Source of the DNA: GCA-2711565 sp963664245
GTDB lineage: Bacteria > Bacteroidota > Bacteroidia > Bacteroidales > GCA-2711565
Direction: 5' to 3'
Assembly (NCBI GenBank): GCA_963664245.1
Contig: OY760934.1
Coordinates: forward strand, 434,001 to 498,000
DNA length: 64,000 nt
Part shown: in pieces, positions 36,511 through 46,096 of the stretch
How positions within the stretch are numbered: the first letter of the stretch is position 1
Layout of the letters: every line of letters begins with the position of its first letter
Translations under genes and position numbers: made by a program
Notes under the pieces: model-generated
Seen by the model: only the letters and a program-made list of their open reading frames with translations
The model's database searches: none
What the model was told of the DNA's origin: nothing

Positions 36511-37701
36511 TTAACTTAAAACTTCAGTAACAAGTTTAGCGGCATCTTCCAGCGCAATAGCCGAAAGAACCTTTAAGCCCGATTCGTCAATCATTTTCTT
36601 GGCTTCTTCGGCATTGGTTCCCTGCAGGCGCACAATCAACGGAACATTTAATTCTTTGATTGATTTTACCGCTTCAATTACGCCTTCGGCAACGCGATCG
36701 CAACGGACAATACCGCCAAAAATATTGATTAAAATAGCTTTTACGTTTTCATCTTTTAAAATAATCCTGAAAGCTTCTTCTACTCTTCTAGCATCAGCCG
36801 ATCCGCCAACATCAAGAAAATTGGCAGGGTCACCACCCGAAAGTTTGATAATATCCATGGTTGCCATGGCCAGTCCAGCTCCGTTTACCATACAGCCAAC
36901 GTTTCCGTCCAGTTTTACATAATTAAGATCAAACTTAGAAGCTTCAACTTCGATGGGATCTTCTTCATTCAAATCACGCATTTCGGCAATATCCGAATGG
37001 CGGAACAAAGCATTGTTGTCGATCACCACTTTGGCATCTACAGCCATAATCTGGTCATCAGAAGTTTTTACAGCCGGGTTAATTTCAAACAACGAAGCAT
37101 CCGATTCCTGGTAAGCTTTGTACAAAGATTCTACAAAATTCACCATCATTTTAAAAGCTTTTCCTGTCAATCCAAAATTGTAAGCTATTTTTTGGCATTG
37201 GAAAGACATAATTCCAACCGCAGGATTAATCTCTTCTTTAAAAATCAGTTCAGGAGTTTCTGCAGCAACATGTTCAATATCCATTCCACCCTGAGGCGAA
37301 TAAACAATCATGTTACGGCCCGTTTGGCGGTTCAATAATACACTGATATAAAACTCTTTAATTTCCGATTCGCCGGGATAATACACATCCTGCTGAACCA
37401 TAACACGCCGGACCAATTTACCTTCGGCAGAAGTTTGGGGCGTAACCAAACGCATACCAATAATTTGTTTTGCCATATCATGAACTTCCTGCAAGGATTT
37501 TGCCAACTTAACGCCGCCACCTTTTCCTCGTCCACCGGCATGTACCTGAGCTTTTATCACCCAAAATTTAGTTCCCGTTTTTTGTTGTAGTAGTTCTGCC
37601 ATTTCTACAGCTTTAGCCGGCGAATCGGCAACATAACCTTCCGGAACAACAACTCCGTAACTTTTTAATATTGACTTTCCTTGATACTCGTGTAAATTCA
37701 T
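36511..37701 (-). CDS. sucC: Succinyl-CoA synthetase subunit beta (ADP-forming type)
   Basis: TCA-cycle enzyme subunit that binds nucleotide and succinate; 396 residues. N-terminal MNLHEYQGKSILKSYGV, ATP-grasp segment VHAGGRGKGGGVKLA, metal site FEINPAVKTSDD, and C-terminal ligase part NIFGGIVRCDRVAEGV. sucD is not adjacent. A TAATTTTG -7 match lies at 37729-37736 on the minus strand. Confidence 0.97.
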   Translation of the reverse strand: MNLHEYQGKSILKSYGVVVPEGYVADSPAKAVEMAELLQQKTGTKFWVIKAQVHAGGRGKGGGVKLAKSLQEVHDMAKQIIGMRLVTPQTSAEGKLVRRVMVQQDVYYPGESEIKEFYISVLLNRQTGRNMIVYSPQGGMDIEHVAAETPELIFKEEINPAVGIMSFQCQKIAYNFGLTGKAFKMMVNFVESLYKAYQESDASLFEINPAVKTSDDQIMAVDAKVVIDNNALFRHSDIAEMRDLNEEDPIEVEASKFDLNYVKLDGNVGCMVNGAGLAMATMDIIKLSGGDPANFLDVGGSADARRVEEAFRIILKDENVKAILINIFGGIVRCDRVAEGVIEAVKSIKELNVPLIVRLQGTNAEEAKKMIDESGLKVLSAIALEDAAKLVTEVLS

Positions 37702-37806
37702 GATTTGGTTGTTTGGTTTTTAATTAATCAAAATTACAGAATTCTTTTTTTATTTGCGGAGTTTTTAAATAGAAAATAATCCCCGAAAATTATTTTTGCT
37801 TTTTTC

Positions 37807-37814
37807 TATCTTTG
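37807..37814 (+). promoter_or_regulatory. -7 promoter element of the LolD-type ATPase gene
   Basis: TATCTTTG, an exact TAnnTTTG match, 16 bases before the ATG at 37830. Confidence 0.6.
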
Positions 37815-37829
37815 CACTAAAGCCCTGTT

Positions 37830-38492
37830 ATGATAATCACCGAAAATATACATAAATCGTTTGGAAACCTTAAAGTTCTTAAAGGAATCGACCTTCAAAT
37901 AAACGAGGGGGAAATTGTAAGCATTGTTGGCGCTTCCGGAGCCGGAAAATCAACCTTGTTACAAATTATAGGAACCCTTGACCAGGCTGATAAAGGGATT
38001 TTAATGATTAATAACACCGAGGTTAACAAACTGGGCGAAAAAAAACTGGCCGAATTCAGGAATAAAAAAATCGGGTTTGTATTTCAGTTTCATCATTTAC
38101 TGCCCGAATTTACGGCTCTTGAAAACATCTGTATCCCGGCTTTCATTGCAAAGAAATCGAAGAAAGAAGCCGAACAGCAAGCAAAAAAACTCCTTGATTT
38201 TTTAAACCTTTTAGATCGGGCTGAGCATAAGCCATCCGAACTTTCAGGTGGCGAGCAGCAACGGATTGCCGTGGCTCGCGCATTAATTAACAATCCTGCC
38301 ATTGTATTGGCCGATGAACCTTCGGGCAACCTCGATTCGAACGCTGCCGTTGAATTGCACAAACTGTTTTTTCAGCTCCGTAAAGAGTTCAAGCAAACCT
38401 TTGTGATCGTTACCCACAATAAAGATTTGGCAAATATGTCGGATCGCATCCTGACCATTAAAGATGGAATCATTGAACACAACAATAATTAA
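37830..38492 (+). CDS. ABC transporter ATP-binding protein, LolD/MacB type
   Basis: 220 residues, a single ATPase domain: Walker A GASGAGKSTLL, Q-loop VFQFHHLLPEFTALENI, signature LSGGEQQRIAVARAL, Walker B IVLADEPSGNLD, and switch His in VTHNKDL. This is the LolD subgroup, which drives lipoprotein release or MacB-type export. No permease gene adjoins it. FtsX-type permeases such as the one at 2758-5184 need such a partner, but the pairing is conjecture. Confidence 0.93.
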   Translation: MIITENIHKSFGNLKVLKGIDLQINEGEIVSIVGASGAGKSTLLQIIGTLDQADKGILMINNTEVNKLGEKKLAEFRNKKIGFVFQFHHLLPEFTALENICIPAFIAKKSKKEAEQQAKKLLDFLNLLDRAEHKPSELSGGEQQRIAVARALINNPAIVLADEPSGNLDSNAAVELHKLFFQLRKEFKQTFVIVTHNKDLANMSDRILTIKDGIIEHNNN

Positions 38493-38541
38493 CCCTCAAA
38501 ATCGTTTTCAATAATTGACTCGAAATAATCACCTCAGATTT

Positions 38542-40854
38542 ATGAAAATTTTAAAATTAGTTCTGATATTTTTCCTGGTTTTAAGCCTCCAAACATTTGG
38601 ACAAGATTCAAAATACCGTGAAACCATCAAATCGGCCGATACTTATTTTAACAAAGGTGATTATATGAATGCCAAAGCTGCTTACCAGTACGCTTTACGG
38701 TTCAAAAAAGAAGACGAATACGCTACCAAACGTATTGATGAGTGTATCCGTTTTATGAACTCGCAATCGGGAGTACGACTGGAATATTCAAAACTGCTTC
38801 AAGAAGGCGATTTTCATTTTAAAAAGAAAGAATACAAACTGGCAAGTACTTACTATAAACAAGCACTCACTTTCTTTTCGAACGAAGAATATCCCCAAAA
38901 ACAGATACAGGAAATTAATCGCTTAATCCACGAAGAAGCAGAACTTACCAACGATTATAACCAAGCCATTACCGCCGGCGACCGTTATTTTAAACTAAAA
39001 CGCTATGCCAATGCCCGCTTGGAATATCAATATGCTTTAGGGTTAAAGTCCGAGAAATTACATCCCAAGCAACGCCTCGAAGAAATTGCCCTTTTGGTAC
39101 AGGATTTAGGTGAAAAAAGAAAAATTTATGACGAAACCCTTACCAAGGCGAATGATTTCTTCAACCGGGCCCAATGGGAAAAAGCATTGGAAAACTATCA
39201 GCTGGCAACTAAGTTATTTCCAGAGGAAGACTACCCCAAACAAAAAATCAACGAGCTAAATCCGTTGATCGAGCAACTGGAAAAATACCGCTCCATTATT
39301 CTTGCTGCCGATGAATTTTACATAGTGAAAGACCTAGAAAACGCCAAAGAAAAATACCAGCAAGCTGCCAAAATTAAGCCTAGTGAAAGCTACCCGAAAG
39401 AAATGCTGGACAAAGTAAATCTGGCTATCGAAACCAAAGCAACCACCGAACAACAAGACTTTGATAATGCCGTAAAATTGGGCAATCAGCACATTGCCCA
39501 ACAACAATGGAAGGATGCAAAAATTCAGTTTGAGTTTGCGAACCGACTGAAACCAAACGAAGCTTATCCTAAACAAAAACTAACGGAAATTGCTGGTCAA
39601 ATAAAAATTGTCGAGGCCGAAGCCGAACGTCAACACCAATACGAGGAGTTCATTAAAAATGCCGATTTATATTTTATTGCCAAAGATTATGAGCAAGCAA
39701 AAATCAATTATACCGAGGCTCAAAAGTTATTTCCCGAAAATAACTATCCGGAAGAAAAGATTTCTGCAATAACAAAAATCCAGACAGAGATTCAGGCAGA
39801 AAAAGAATTGCTGGCCAACTACCAGGCAAAAATTACGGAAGCCGAAAATTTGCTGAAACAAGAAAAATATGTGAATGCAAAGCTGGCTTTTGAACAAGCC
39901 AAGGATTTAAAACCGGAAGAAAAATACCCCATCCAAAAGCTGACAGAAATCAACAGCATACTCGATCGTATTGCCGCCGAACAAACTGCTGAGCAAAACT
40001 ATCAAAACTCAATCAGCCTTGCCGACACCTATTTTAAAGAAGACAAACTAATTGAAGCCCAAAGCGAATACCGAAAAGCTTTAGGTTATAAAAACAACGA
40101 GGACTATCCCCAACAGCAATTGGTAAAAATCAAAGATATTTTTGAACAACGAGCCATTGCTGTACAAAAAGCTTACGATGCTAAAATTAAAACCGCCGAT
40201 AGTTTATTCCTGTTAAGCGAATACAAGAATGCAATTGCGGTTCTTAACGAAGCTTCCTCACTAAAACCAAACGAGGCTTACCCTAAACAAAAAACGGCTC
40301 AGATCAACCGGGTTATTGAAGAAAATTACCATAAAGCCAAGGCTGAATACGACAAACTCATTGCCGAAGCCAATGATTATTTTAAGGCAAAGGTTTATGA
40401 GAAAGCTTTACATTCTTATCAGGAAGCCAATAGGATATTGCTCGAAGAACAATTTGCAATCAGCCGGATTAATGAAATTACTGAAATGTTTGAGGCTGCC
40501 ACACTCGTTGTGATTAATAATCAAAACCTGGCGATTAATGATGGCGAACAAAAACGTTTAAACTTTACTCCTATTCCTATTAAGGACCGAAAATCGAACT
40601 ACATCTACATTCTTGTAAAAAGTGCCGAATCAACCGGGAATCTCCGTTTATTTGTAAACTATGGTAAAGACGACACCAAAAACGGCGGTGTAATTATCCG
40701 CTTAAATTCAACAAATCAAAGCATGATTCACCTCGTAAGAGTAGGCACTCAATACAAATGGTTCAGCGAAGACAATAACTGGGTTAATTTACAGGTATTT
40801 GGTGGAAAAGTTAAGGTTGAATTGGTGAAAGTTTCAAAAGGAATATTAATATAA
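38542..40854 (+). CDS. Secreted protein with eleven TPR-like repeats
   Basis: Start set at the ATG at 38542 (MKILKLVLIFFLVLSLQ), which opens a clean signal peptide ending TFG-QD; the TTG at 38515 would add nine polar residues. About 770 residues. Eleven tandem helical repeats of roughly 60 residues follow, with the pattern A-D-x-Y-F-x-x-x-x-Y-x-x-A-x-x-x-Y-x-x-A, K-P-x-E-x-Y-P-x-x-K-L-x-E-I. The last 120 residues (about 650-770) form a separate beta-rich region with IYILVKSAESTGNLRLFVNYG. The periplasmic function is unknown. It starts 50 bases after the LolD-type gene. Confidence 0.88.
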   Translation: MKILKLVLIFFLVLSLQTFGQDSKYRETIKSADTYFNKGDYMNAKAAYQYALRFKKEDEYATKRIDECIRFMNSQSGVRLEYSKLLQEGDFHFKKKEYKLASTYYKQALTFFSNEEYPQKQIQEINRLIHEEAELTNDYNQAITAGDRYFKLKRYANARLEYQYALGLKSEKLHPKQRLEEIALLVQDLGEKRKIYDETLTKANDFFNRAQWEKALENYQLATKLFPEEDYPKQKINELNPLIEQLEKYRSIILAADEFYIVKDLENAKEKYQQAAKIKPSESYPKEMLDKVNLAIETKATTEQQDFDNAVKLGNQHIAQQQWKDAKIQFEFANRLKPNEAYPKQKLTEIAGQIKIVEAEAERQHQYEEFIKNADLYFIAKDYEQAKINYTEAQKLFPENNYPEEKISAITKIQTEIQAEKELLANYQAKITEAENLLKQEKYVNAKLAFEQAKDLKPEEKYPIQKLTEINSILDRIAAEQTAEQNYQNSISLADTYFKEDKLIEAQSEYRKALGYKNNEDYPQQQLVKIKDIFEQRAIAVQKAYDAKIKTADSLFLLSEYKNAIAVLNEASSLKPNEAYPKQKTAQINRVIEENYHKAKAEYDKLIAEANDYFKAKVYEKALHSYQEANRILLEEQFAISRINEITEMFEAATLVVINNQNLAINDGEQKRLNFTPIPIKDRKSNYIYILVKSAESTGNLRLFVNYGKDDTKNGGVIIRLNSTNQSMIHLVRVGTQYKWFSEDNNWVNLQVFGGKVKVELVKVSKGILI

Positions 40855-40895
40855 ATTTTAAGTTTCAATCACCCATATTAGTTATATAATTGTCA

Positions 40896-40903
40896 TAAAT
40901 TTG
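40896..40903 (+). promoter_or_regulatory. -7 promoter element of the aminotransferase gene
   Basis: TAAATTTG matches TAnnTTTG, 24 bases before the ATG. Confidence 0.5.
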
Positions 40904-40926
40904 CAACTGACAAAGTAAGCGAATTA

Positions 40927-42399
40927 ATGAAGATTAAAATGGAGAAACACTTTAAGAAGTTCAGGAAAAATACGATTGGGAATGATTTAACAATTACAAC
41001 ACCTTACGGGAAGAAGAAACTGCTTTATGCCGATTGGGTCGCCAGCGGGAGGCTTTATGCACCTATCGAAAAGCAAATGAGTAAAGTGTTCGGTCCCTGG
41101 GTTGCCAACACGCATACCGAAACAAGCGAAACAGGAACCTTGATGACAAAATCTTACCACCTGGCCCAAAAACTCATTAAAAAACATGTTAATGCAGGAC
41201 CTAATGATGTGATTATCACTGCCGGTTCGGGAATGACTTCGGTAATTAATAAACTACAACGGATTTTAGGACTGAAAGGTTGCAGAATGATGACCGATAA
41301 AGAATGTCAGGCGAAACGCATCAAACCTGTTGTTTTTATTTCTCATATGGAACACCATTCTAACCAAACAAGCTGGTATGAAACCAACACTGAAGTTGTA
41401 GTAATTCCCCCGGATAAAGATCTACTGGTTGATCTGGAGGCATTGAAAGAATTGCTTGAAAAATACAAGGACCGTCCTTTTAAAATCGGGTCTTTTTCGG
41501 CCTGTTCAAATGTAACAGGCGTTATTCCTCCATACCATGAAATGGCGAAAATAATGCACGAATATGGAGGGGTTTGTTTTGTTGACTTTGCGGCTTCGGC
41601 ACCTTATGTCGATATTGACATGCACCCTGAAGATCCCATGGAAAAACTGGATGCCATTTTCTTTTCACCTCACAAATTCCTTGGAGGTCCCGGCACATCC
41701 GGTGTTTTAATTTTTGACTCATCGCTTTACAACAGCAAATCTCCCGACAACCCTGGTGGAGGAACCGTAGACTGGACCAACCCCTGGGGCGAATACAAAT
41801 ACATTGACGATATTGAAGCCCGTGAAGATGGCGGAACCCCCGGATTCCTTCAATGTATCCGGAGTGCACTGGCCATTGAAGTTAAAGACCAAATGGGAAC
41901 CAAAAATATTCATGTCAGGGAAAAAGAATTGACTAAAATTGCTTTTGAAGAAATGCGAAAAATTAAAGGCTTAAATATTTTGGCCGATAATATTGAAGAC
42001 CGCCTTGGCATCATCTCTTTTTATCTTGAAAACATACACTTTAACCTGGTTGTAAAATTACTGAACGATAAATTTGGCGTTCAGGTAAGAGGTGGCTGTG
42101 CCTGTGCAGGAACCTACGGGCATTATTTATTAGACGTTAGTTACGACAAATCTCATTCTATTACCCAAAAAATTAATTCGGGTGATTTATCGGATAAGCC
42201 CGGCTGGATACGTTTATCGCTGCACCCAACAATGACAAACAAAGATTTATATTTTGTCATAGATGGGATCAAACAAATTAGCGAAAATTATAAAGAATGG
42301 AGTGAAGATTATATTTACAATAACCAAACCAATGAGTTCCGTCATAAAAATGAACCCAAAGATAAAACCACGGTTGTAGAACCCTGGTTCAAACTATAA
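40927..42399 (+). CDS. Aminotransferase class V / cysteine desulfurase-like PLP enzyme
   Basis: 490 residues, fold type I PLP enzyme. Visible: ITAGSGMTSVINKLQ (cofactor phosphate cup), SHMEHHSNQTSWYE, CFVDFAASAPYVDID (PLP-ring Asp), and the Schiff-base lysine in FFSPHKFLGGPGTSG near residue 246. GGCACAGTYGHYLL holds two cysteines near residue 394 where desulfurases carry the active Cys, though on a different loop type. No Isc/Suf genes are near, so the substrate is uncertain. ATGs at 40927 and 40939 are both possible starts. Confidence 0.88.
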   Translation: MKIKMEKHFKKFRKNTIGNDLTITTPYGKKKLLYADWVASGRLYAPIEKQMSKVFGPWVANTHTETSETGTLMTKSYHLAQKLIKKHVNAGPNDVIITAGSGMTSVINKLQRILGLKGCRMMTDKECQAKRIKPVVFISHMEHHSNQTSWYETNTEVVVIPPDKDLLVDLEALKELLEKYKDRPFKIGSFSACSNVTGVIPPYHEMAKIMHEYGGVCFVDFAASAPYVDIDMHPEDPMEKLDAIFFSPHKFLGGPGTSGVLIFDSSLYNSKSPDNPGGGTVDWTNPWGEYKYIDDIEAREDGGTPGFLQCIRSALAIEVKDQMGTKNIHVREKELTKIAFEEMRKIKGLNILADNIEDRLGIISFYLENIHFNLVVKLLNDKFGVQVRGGCACAGTYGHYLLDVSYDKSHSITQKINSGDLSDKPGWIRLSLHPTMTNKDLYFVIDGIKQISENYKEWSEDYIYNNQTNEFRHKNEPKDKTTVVEPWFKL

Positions 42400-42401
42400 C
42401 A

Positions 42402-42432
42402 AAAAAATCCTCCTTTTCGGGAGGATTTTTTT
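42402..42432. terminator. Bidirectional terminator
   Basis: AAATCCTCC-TTTTC-GGGAGGATTT hairpin flanked by A7 and T7, between converging genes. Confidence 0.88.
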
Positions 42433-42436
42433 ATCA

Positions 42437-43417
42437 CTAATCTTGTACAGTTACATTTTTCATACACCGAACTGAAAAAACATTTTCCTTGCTCATATCA
42501 TCCTGACAAATTTTAGAATGAAATGCTTCAAGCCCTCTTGCTCTTGCTCGAGTACTTGAAGATGACGTACTACTCCAAAAATAAGCATTGGTACTAAACC
42601 CATATACATCTCCATTATTATAAAATGAGCCTGCAGGAAAAGCATTAAAACCATAATTATTAAATCCATTTCCATTTCCAGCCCACCCTTCTGTCGATTT
42701 TAAAGTAGCCCCTCTACCATTAGCTCTACAGCCCAATATATCAAGTTCTGATGAAGATACCCCTATTTCACGTTCAAGATTTTCCCAGTCTGAATTAGAT
42801 GGCAATTTCCATCCTGCCGGGCAAGCATCCATAGCTTCATTCCATGTGTATAATTTCCCATATTCTTCGCCAACATTTTCATTATCATTGGGCCACTTAT
42901 AGTTTTCTGTAACATAAGCCAGGTTTTGAGCAAACCAAATTTGAGTCCCAATTTTCACAATTTCATAAACCTTATCGTCTCTCGGATCAACGAAAGAACC
43001 ATAAATTGCATCACCACTTAAAGTTGTAAATTGAACCTGGTTCCCATAAGCTGTACTTTTTGAGGTTTTGGCGTAAGCTCTAGCATAATAAGCCGTATTT
43101 TCCTCCAGCTCCCCTATATTTGATATAAAAGTAGCAGCACCTTCAGCATCCAGGGTTCTCTCATCATCAACAGTAGGATTTTCATGTGTTGCCCAGCAAA
43201 CTCCTAATGATATAATTGGAGAATCCCCCTCTGAAATCACTTCTCCACCAGACAAAGCCGTTGTTTTTGTTAAATGGGTAACTAAATTAGTAGATATTGT
43301 TGGTAGTTCCGCTGGATCCACAGATTCCCCATCACTACCGCTCCCTTTATTACAAGAGTTAATCAATAAGCATATACAAACACAAGCAAAAGCAGAAATT
43401 AAGATATTCTTTTTCAT
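42437..43417 (-). CDS. Lipoprotein with Fib_succ_major domain
   Basis: Start set at 43417 (MKKNILISAFACVC), giving a lipoprotein signal ending LINS-CNKGSG; the frame to 43480 adds 21 residues with no signal function. About 326 residues. A fibronectin-like repeat (about 45-125; SLGVCWATHENPTVDD and TAYYARAYAKTS) is followed by the Fib_succ_major module (about 140-320): VYEIVKIGTQIWFAQNLAY, YTWNEAMDACPAGWKLPS, GFNAFPAGSFY, YFWSSTSSS and C-terminal VRCMKN. The family occurs in secreted proteins of Fibrobacteres and Bacteroidota; function unknown. Confidence 0.88.
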   Translation of the reverse strand: MKKNILISAFACVCICLLINSCNKGSGSDGESVDPAELPTISTNLVTHLTKTTALSGGEVISEGDSPIISLGVCWATHENPTVDDERTLDAEGAATFISNIGELEENTAYYARAYAKTSKSTAYGNQVQFTTLSGDAIYGSFVDPRDDKVYEIVKIGTQIWFAQNLAYVTENYKWPNDNENVGEEYGKLYTWNEAMDACPAGWKLPSNSDWENLEREIGVSSSELDILGCRANGRGATLKSTEGWAGNGNGFNNYGFNAFPAGSFYNNGDVYGFSTNAYFWSSTSSSSTRARARGLEAFHSKICQDDMSKENVFSVRCMKNVTVQD

Positions 43418-43759
43418 AAAAATGATATTATTATTCTCTATTATTTTACACAAACAAAGTAATATTTGGGGAGAAAACATTACTTAGGTCAAATATAAAA
43501 AATTATAAATAAAAAAACCCCATCTCTGGGGTTTTTTTATTTACATCTGTAAGAGAATTACACTGTAAATTTAGCTTAGCTTTAGCTTTGGTCGTATAAT
43601 CAACATCAACATCACTTAATAATAATTCTCACAGTGGCATTGTCACAAATAACTATCTGATTAAATTATCATTTCAAGTCACATGTAATACAAAGATAAT
43701 TCAGCAAACACCTACTTTAAGTATTTATTTACCGAATTAACAATTAATTAACATTTAAA
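43418..43759. other. Intergenic region with a terminator hairpin
   Basis: AACCCC-ATCTCT-GGGGTT with T7 on one side and A7 on the other (43511-43538) can end the minus-strand metallophosphoesterase transcript. The 220 bases between it and that gene show no start-to-stop frame. A short minus-strand frame near 43530-43630 reads DVDVDYTTKAKAKLNLQ but lacks a start codon. I see nothing else. Confidence 0.6.
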
Positions 43760-45091
43760 CTAAATAAGGATGATTTCGGTAATTTCGGGGAATATTCCAA
43801 TCCGACCGGGCAAGCCGGAAAAGCCTGTCCCCCTGTTTACATACAGGTATTGATGCTTCACCTTATACAAACCGGCCCAATATTCATAAAGGTATTGTGC
43901 AGGGCTCCACCTGAAATTATTGGTTTCAATACCAAACTGAAAACCATGTGTATGCCCGGAAAGGGTTAGGTCAATTTCGGGATGTTGTTTTGAGACTATT
44001 TTCTCAAAATGGCTCGGATCATGCGACAATAATATTTTTACTATAGAATCATCCAAACCTTCAGTAGCTCTTTTCACATCGCCAATCCTCGGGAAACGAC
44101 GAGATTGCCCCCAGTTTTCTACACCAATCAGAGCAATTTCCTGTTTGTCATTTTCAATCTTAACACTGCTATTTAGCAGAAGCCGCCACCCCATCCGGCT
44201 ATATAAATCAAATAAATCGACAAGATTTTTTTCTTTAGCCAAAGTATTTTTCCATTGGGCATACCCACCATAATCATGGTTTCCCAAAACCGCAAATACC
44301 CCGTGTTTAGCTTCTATTTCACTTAGTATATTTTCAAAACGGAAGGCTTCATTGGTTTTCATATTCACAAGATCGCCGGTAAAAACAACCACATCTGCAT
44401 CAAGATCGTTAATCATTTGAACCATCTCAATCATTGGGTTTACTGATGCCCAACTTCCCAGGTGTAGATCGGAAATCTGAACAATTTTAAAACCTTTAAA
44501 ACTTTCAGGAAGCTTTTTTATCGGAATAATGTGTGAATGGATTTTAAAGTTTGAGGTCCATTTAAACTGGCCAAAAACCATGGTTCCTAAAACAACTCCT
44601 CCGGTAAACAACCCAATGTTTTTTATAAAACGGCTACGGCTTATTTTTTCACCTTCGGCCAGTTCATTATTCTTTTTACGAGCAATATAGTGTTTTTTCA
44701 GGTATTTCAAGCCTCTTAACAAATCGCTAAAAATAGCCGCAAAAAAAGGGAATAATTTAGCAACATATATGATCAAGATTGCTCGTTCAAGATTGGCAAA
44801 CAAAGTGGGATATAAAATTTTTACTCCGTTAAAAAGTCCGATTTGGCTGAATAACAGAAACAAAATAAACGGAAGGGAATAAACGAATAAAAGAAAGCGA
44901 TTTAATAAGCGGTTCGTTAAGTTGCGTTTTCTTATATAAACCTTCCACAAGTAAACATCAATGAGAAATAATATAGCAAAAAAGCAAAAACGAATGATTA
45001 GTTTGGGATAAAATTGATAGAACAAAAAGCAAGTTGCTAACAATACAAGCGACAGTATTAAAATCTTATTTCGACCAACAATCTTTCCCAT
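43760..45091 (-). CDS. Membrane-anchored metallophosphoesterase, YaeI-like
   Basis: 443 residues. The N-terminal 165 residues contain four to five hydrophobic segments. The C-terminal calcineurin-like phosphoesterase domain has all metal motifs: QISDLHLGSW, VFTGDLVNM, VLGNHDYGGY, LLSHDPSHF and LSGHTHGFQFG. A twin-arginine-like SRSRF precedes the domain. Related YaeI-type enzymes hydrolyse pyrophosphate-linked lipids or similar envelope substrates; the substrate here is unknown. A terminator separates it from the CYTH gene upstream. Confidence 0.92.
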   Translation of the reverse strand: MGKIVGRNKILILSLVLLATCFLFYQFYPKLIIRFCFFAILFLIDVYLWKVYIRKRNLTNRLLNRFLLFVYSLPFILFLLFSQIGLFNGVKILYPTLFANLERAILIIYVAKLFPFFAAIFSDLLRGLKYLKKHYIARKKNNELAEGEKISRSRFIKNIGLFTGGVVLGTMVFGQFKWTSNFKIHSHIIPIKKLPESFKGFKIVQISDLHLGSWASVNPMIEMVQMINDLDADVVVFTGDLVNMKTNEAFRFENILSEIEAKHGVFAVLGNHDYGGYAQWKNTLAKEKNLVDLFDLYSRMGWRLLLNSSVKIENDKQEIALIGVENWGQSRRFPRIGDVKRATEGLDDSIVKILLSHDPSHFEKIVSKQHPEIDLTLSGHTHGFQFGIETNNFRWSPAQYLYEYWAGLYKVKHQYLYVNRGTGFSGLPGRIGIFPEITEIILI

Positions 45092-45095
45092 AATA

Positions 45096-45122
45096 TAAAA
45101 AAAGCCTGTTTAAAACAGGCTC
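45096..45122 (-). terminator. Terminator after the CYTH gene
   Basis: On the minus strand AGCCTGTT-TTAA-AACAGGCT is followed by T7, positioned between the CYTH gene and the metallophosphoesterase ATG. Confidence 0.82.
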
Positions 45123-45159
45123 GGCAAAAGTATACATAAAAAATTAAATATCAGCGATT

Positions 45160-45681
45160 TTAACATTTTTTATCACTCATTATCATATCGCTATATGATT
45201 TTTCAAGCAAGTCGTCAGTATTTACCCCAAAAATTTCAAGGTAATGCGAACATTGTTTCAGCAAAAAATCACGGGTTCTTTCATTATTCAGGTCAGTAGC
45301 TTCAATTTCGATGAAAGTCCCGAGGTGCTTTACACTATCCAAATGAAATTTCACATTTTCGATAAAATAAATCTCTCGTTTTTTGTCAACCACAGCCTTT
45401 ATACCAAGAGCCATTTTAAGCATTGGTTTTAAATCACTTCCTTTTTCTGTTTTAAACAACTTGAAATCACTTTGCTTTGGGCCTGACTGATCGGGACGTT
45501 TGTATTGTATCAAATTATTTTCGATGGAACCTTCCCGTAACTTGAGCCTCCCGTTTTTTACATTAAAATAAGTATCAATCTGATGATCCAGGCCTTTATA
45601 ATCGGCATTCATTTTTAAAAGGATTTCCCTGATCTTATCAAGATGGTTACATTTGGCTTTTATTTCAAGGTTTTTAGACAT
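45160..45681 (-). CDS. CYTH-domain protein (class IV adenylate cyclase/thiamine-triphosphatase-like)
   Basis: Start set at 45681 (MSKNLEIKAKC), which places the CYTH ExExK-type motif (LEIKAK) at residue 5 as usual; the frame to 45741 only adds a Phe/Ile-rich stretch. 173 residues. The protein contains the expected alternating basic/acidic strands: GRLKLREGS, LIQYKRPDQSGPKQSDF, REIYFIENVKFHLDSV and GTFIEIEATD. CYTH enzymes act on triphosphates (cAMP synthesis, thiamine triphosphate or tripolyphosphate hydrolysis); I cannot tell which. Confidence 0.87.
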   Translation of the reverse strand: MSKNLEIKAKCNHLDKIREILLKMNADYKGLDHQIDTYFNVKNGRLKLREGSIENNLIQYKRPDQSGPKQSDFKLFKTEKGSDLKPMLKMALGIKAVVDKKREIYFIENVKFHLDSVKHLGTFIEIEATDLNNERTRDFLLKQCSHYLEIFGVNTDDLLEKSYSDMIMSDKKC

Positions 45682-45772
45682 ATAATTCTTATATAAGTTC
45701 TTAATTACAAATTTCGTAAAGAAAAAGAAAATAAAAATCAAAAAAAACTTTTGTGAATATCAATCTATTTTA

Positions 45773-45780
45773 TAATTTTG
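45773..45780 (+). promoter_or_regulatory. -7 promoter element of the tRNA-Ser/tRNA-Pro transcript
   Basis: TAATTTTG matches TAnnTTTG, and TTTG at 45750-45753 is a -33 element 19 bases upstream, the best-spaced pair in the window. Confidence 0.65.
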
Positions 45781-45850
45781 CAGACCTCTTACAGGAGAGG
45801 TAAGAAAAGCAGCTAAAATCATTCGCCAGATGGCGGATATACTGCCTAAC

Positions 45851-45940
<90 letters not shown>

Positions 45941-45970
45941 AGAAAAAGAAGATCGTTCTTTAAAGAATTT

Positions 45971-46045
45971 CGGGGTATAGCGTAGTCCGGTTATCGCGCC
46001 TGCTTTGGGAGCAGGAGGTCGCAAGTTCGAATCTTGCTACCCCGA
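45971..46045 (+). tRNA. tRNA-Pro (TGG)
   Basis: Acceptor CGGGGTA/TACCCCG, anticodon stem CCTGC/GCAGG with loop TTTGGGA giving anticodon TGG, and T arm GCAAG-TTCGAAT-CTTGC. It lies 31 bases after tRNA-Ser. Accessory DNA begins directly after it, so it is the likely attachment site of the island. Confidence 0.96.
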
Positions 46046-46054
46046 CCTAGAGAA

Positions 46055-46086
46055 TAAAGCCTTACAGAAATGTAGGGCTTTTTTTA
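46055..46086 (+). terminator. Terminator after the tRNA genes
   Basis: AAAGCC-TTACA-GAAA-TGTA-GGGCTTT hairpin with a small mismatch, followed by a T7 run. Confidence 0.75.
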
Positions 46087-46096
46087 TTTCAATTAA

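Noticed and set aside
2758..38492. Operon-like pairing of the FtsX permease with the LolD-type ATPase
   Set aside because: The two genes are more than 30 kb apart with separate promoters; a functional pair is possible but not shown.
40927..42399. Assignment as SufS/IscS cysteine desulfurase
   Set aside because: No Suf or Isc partner genes are near and the cysteine-containing loop differs from the desulfurase active loop, so only the PLP family is stated.
43530..43640. Short minus-strand frame reading DVDVDYTTKAKAKLNLQ
   Set aside because: No start codon and no similarity that I recognise; it also runs into a terminator hairpin.
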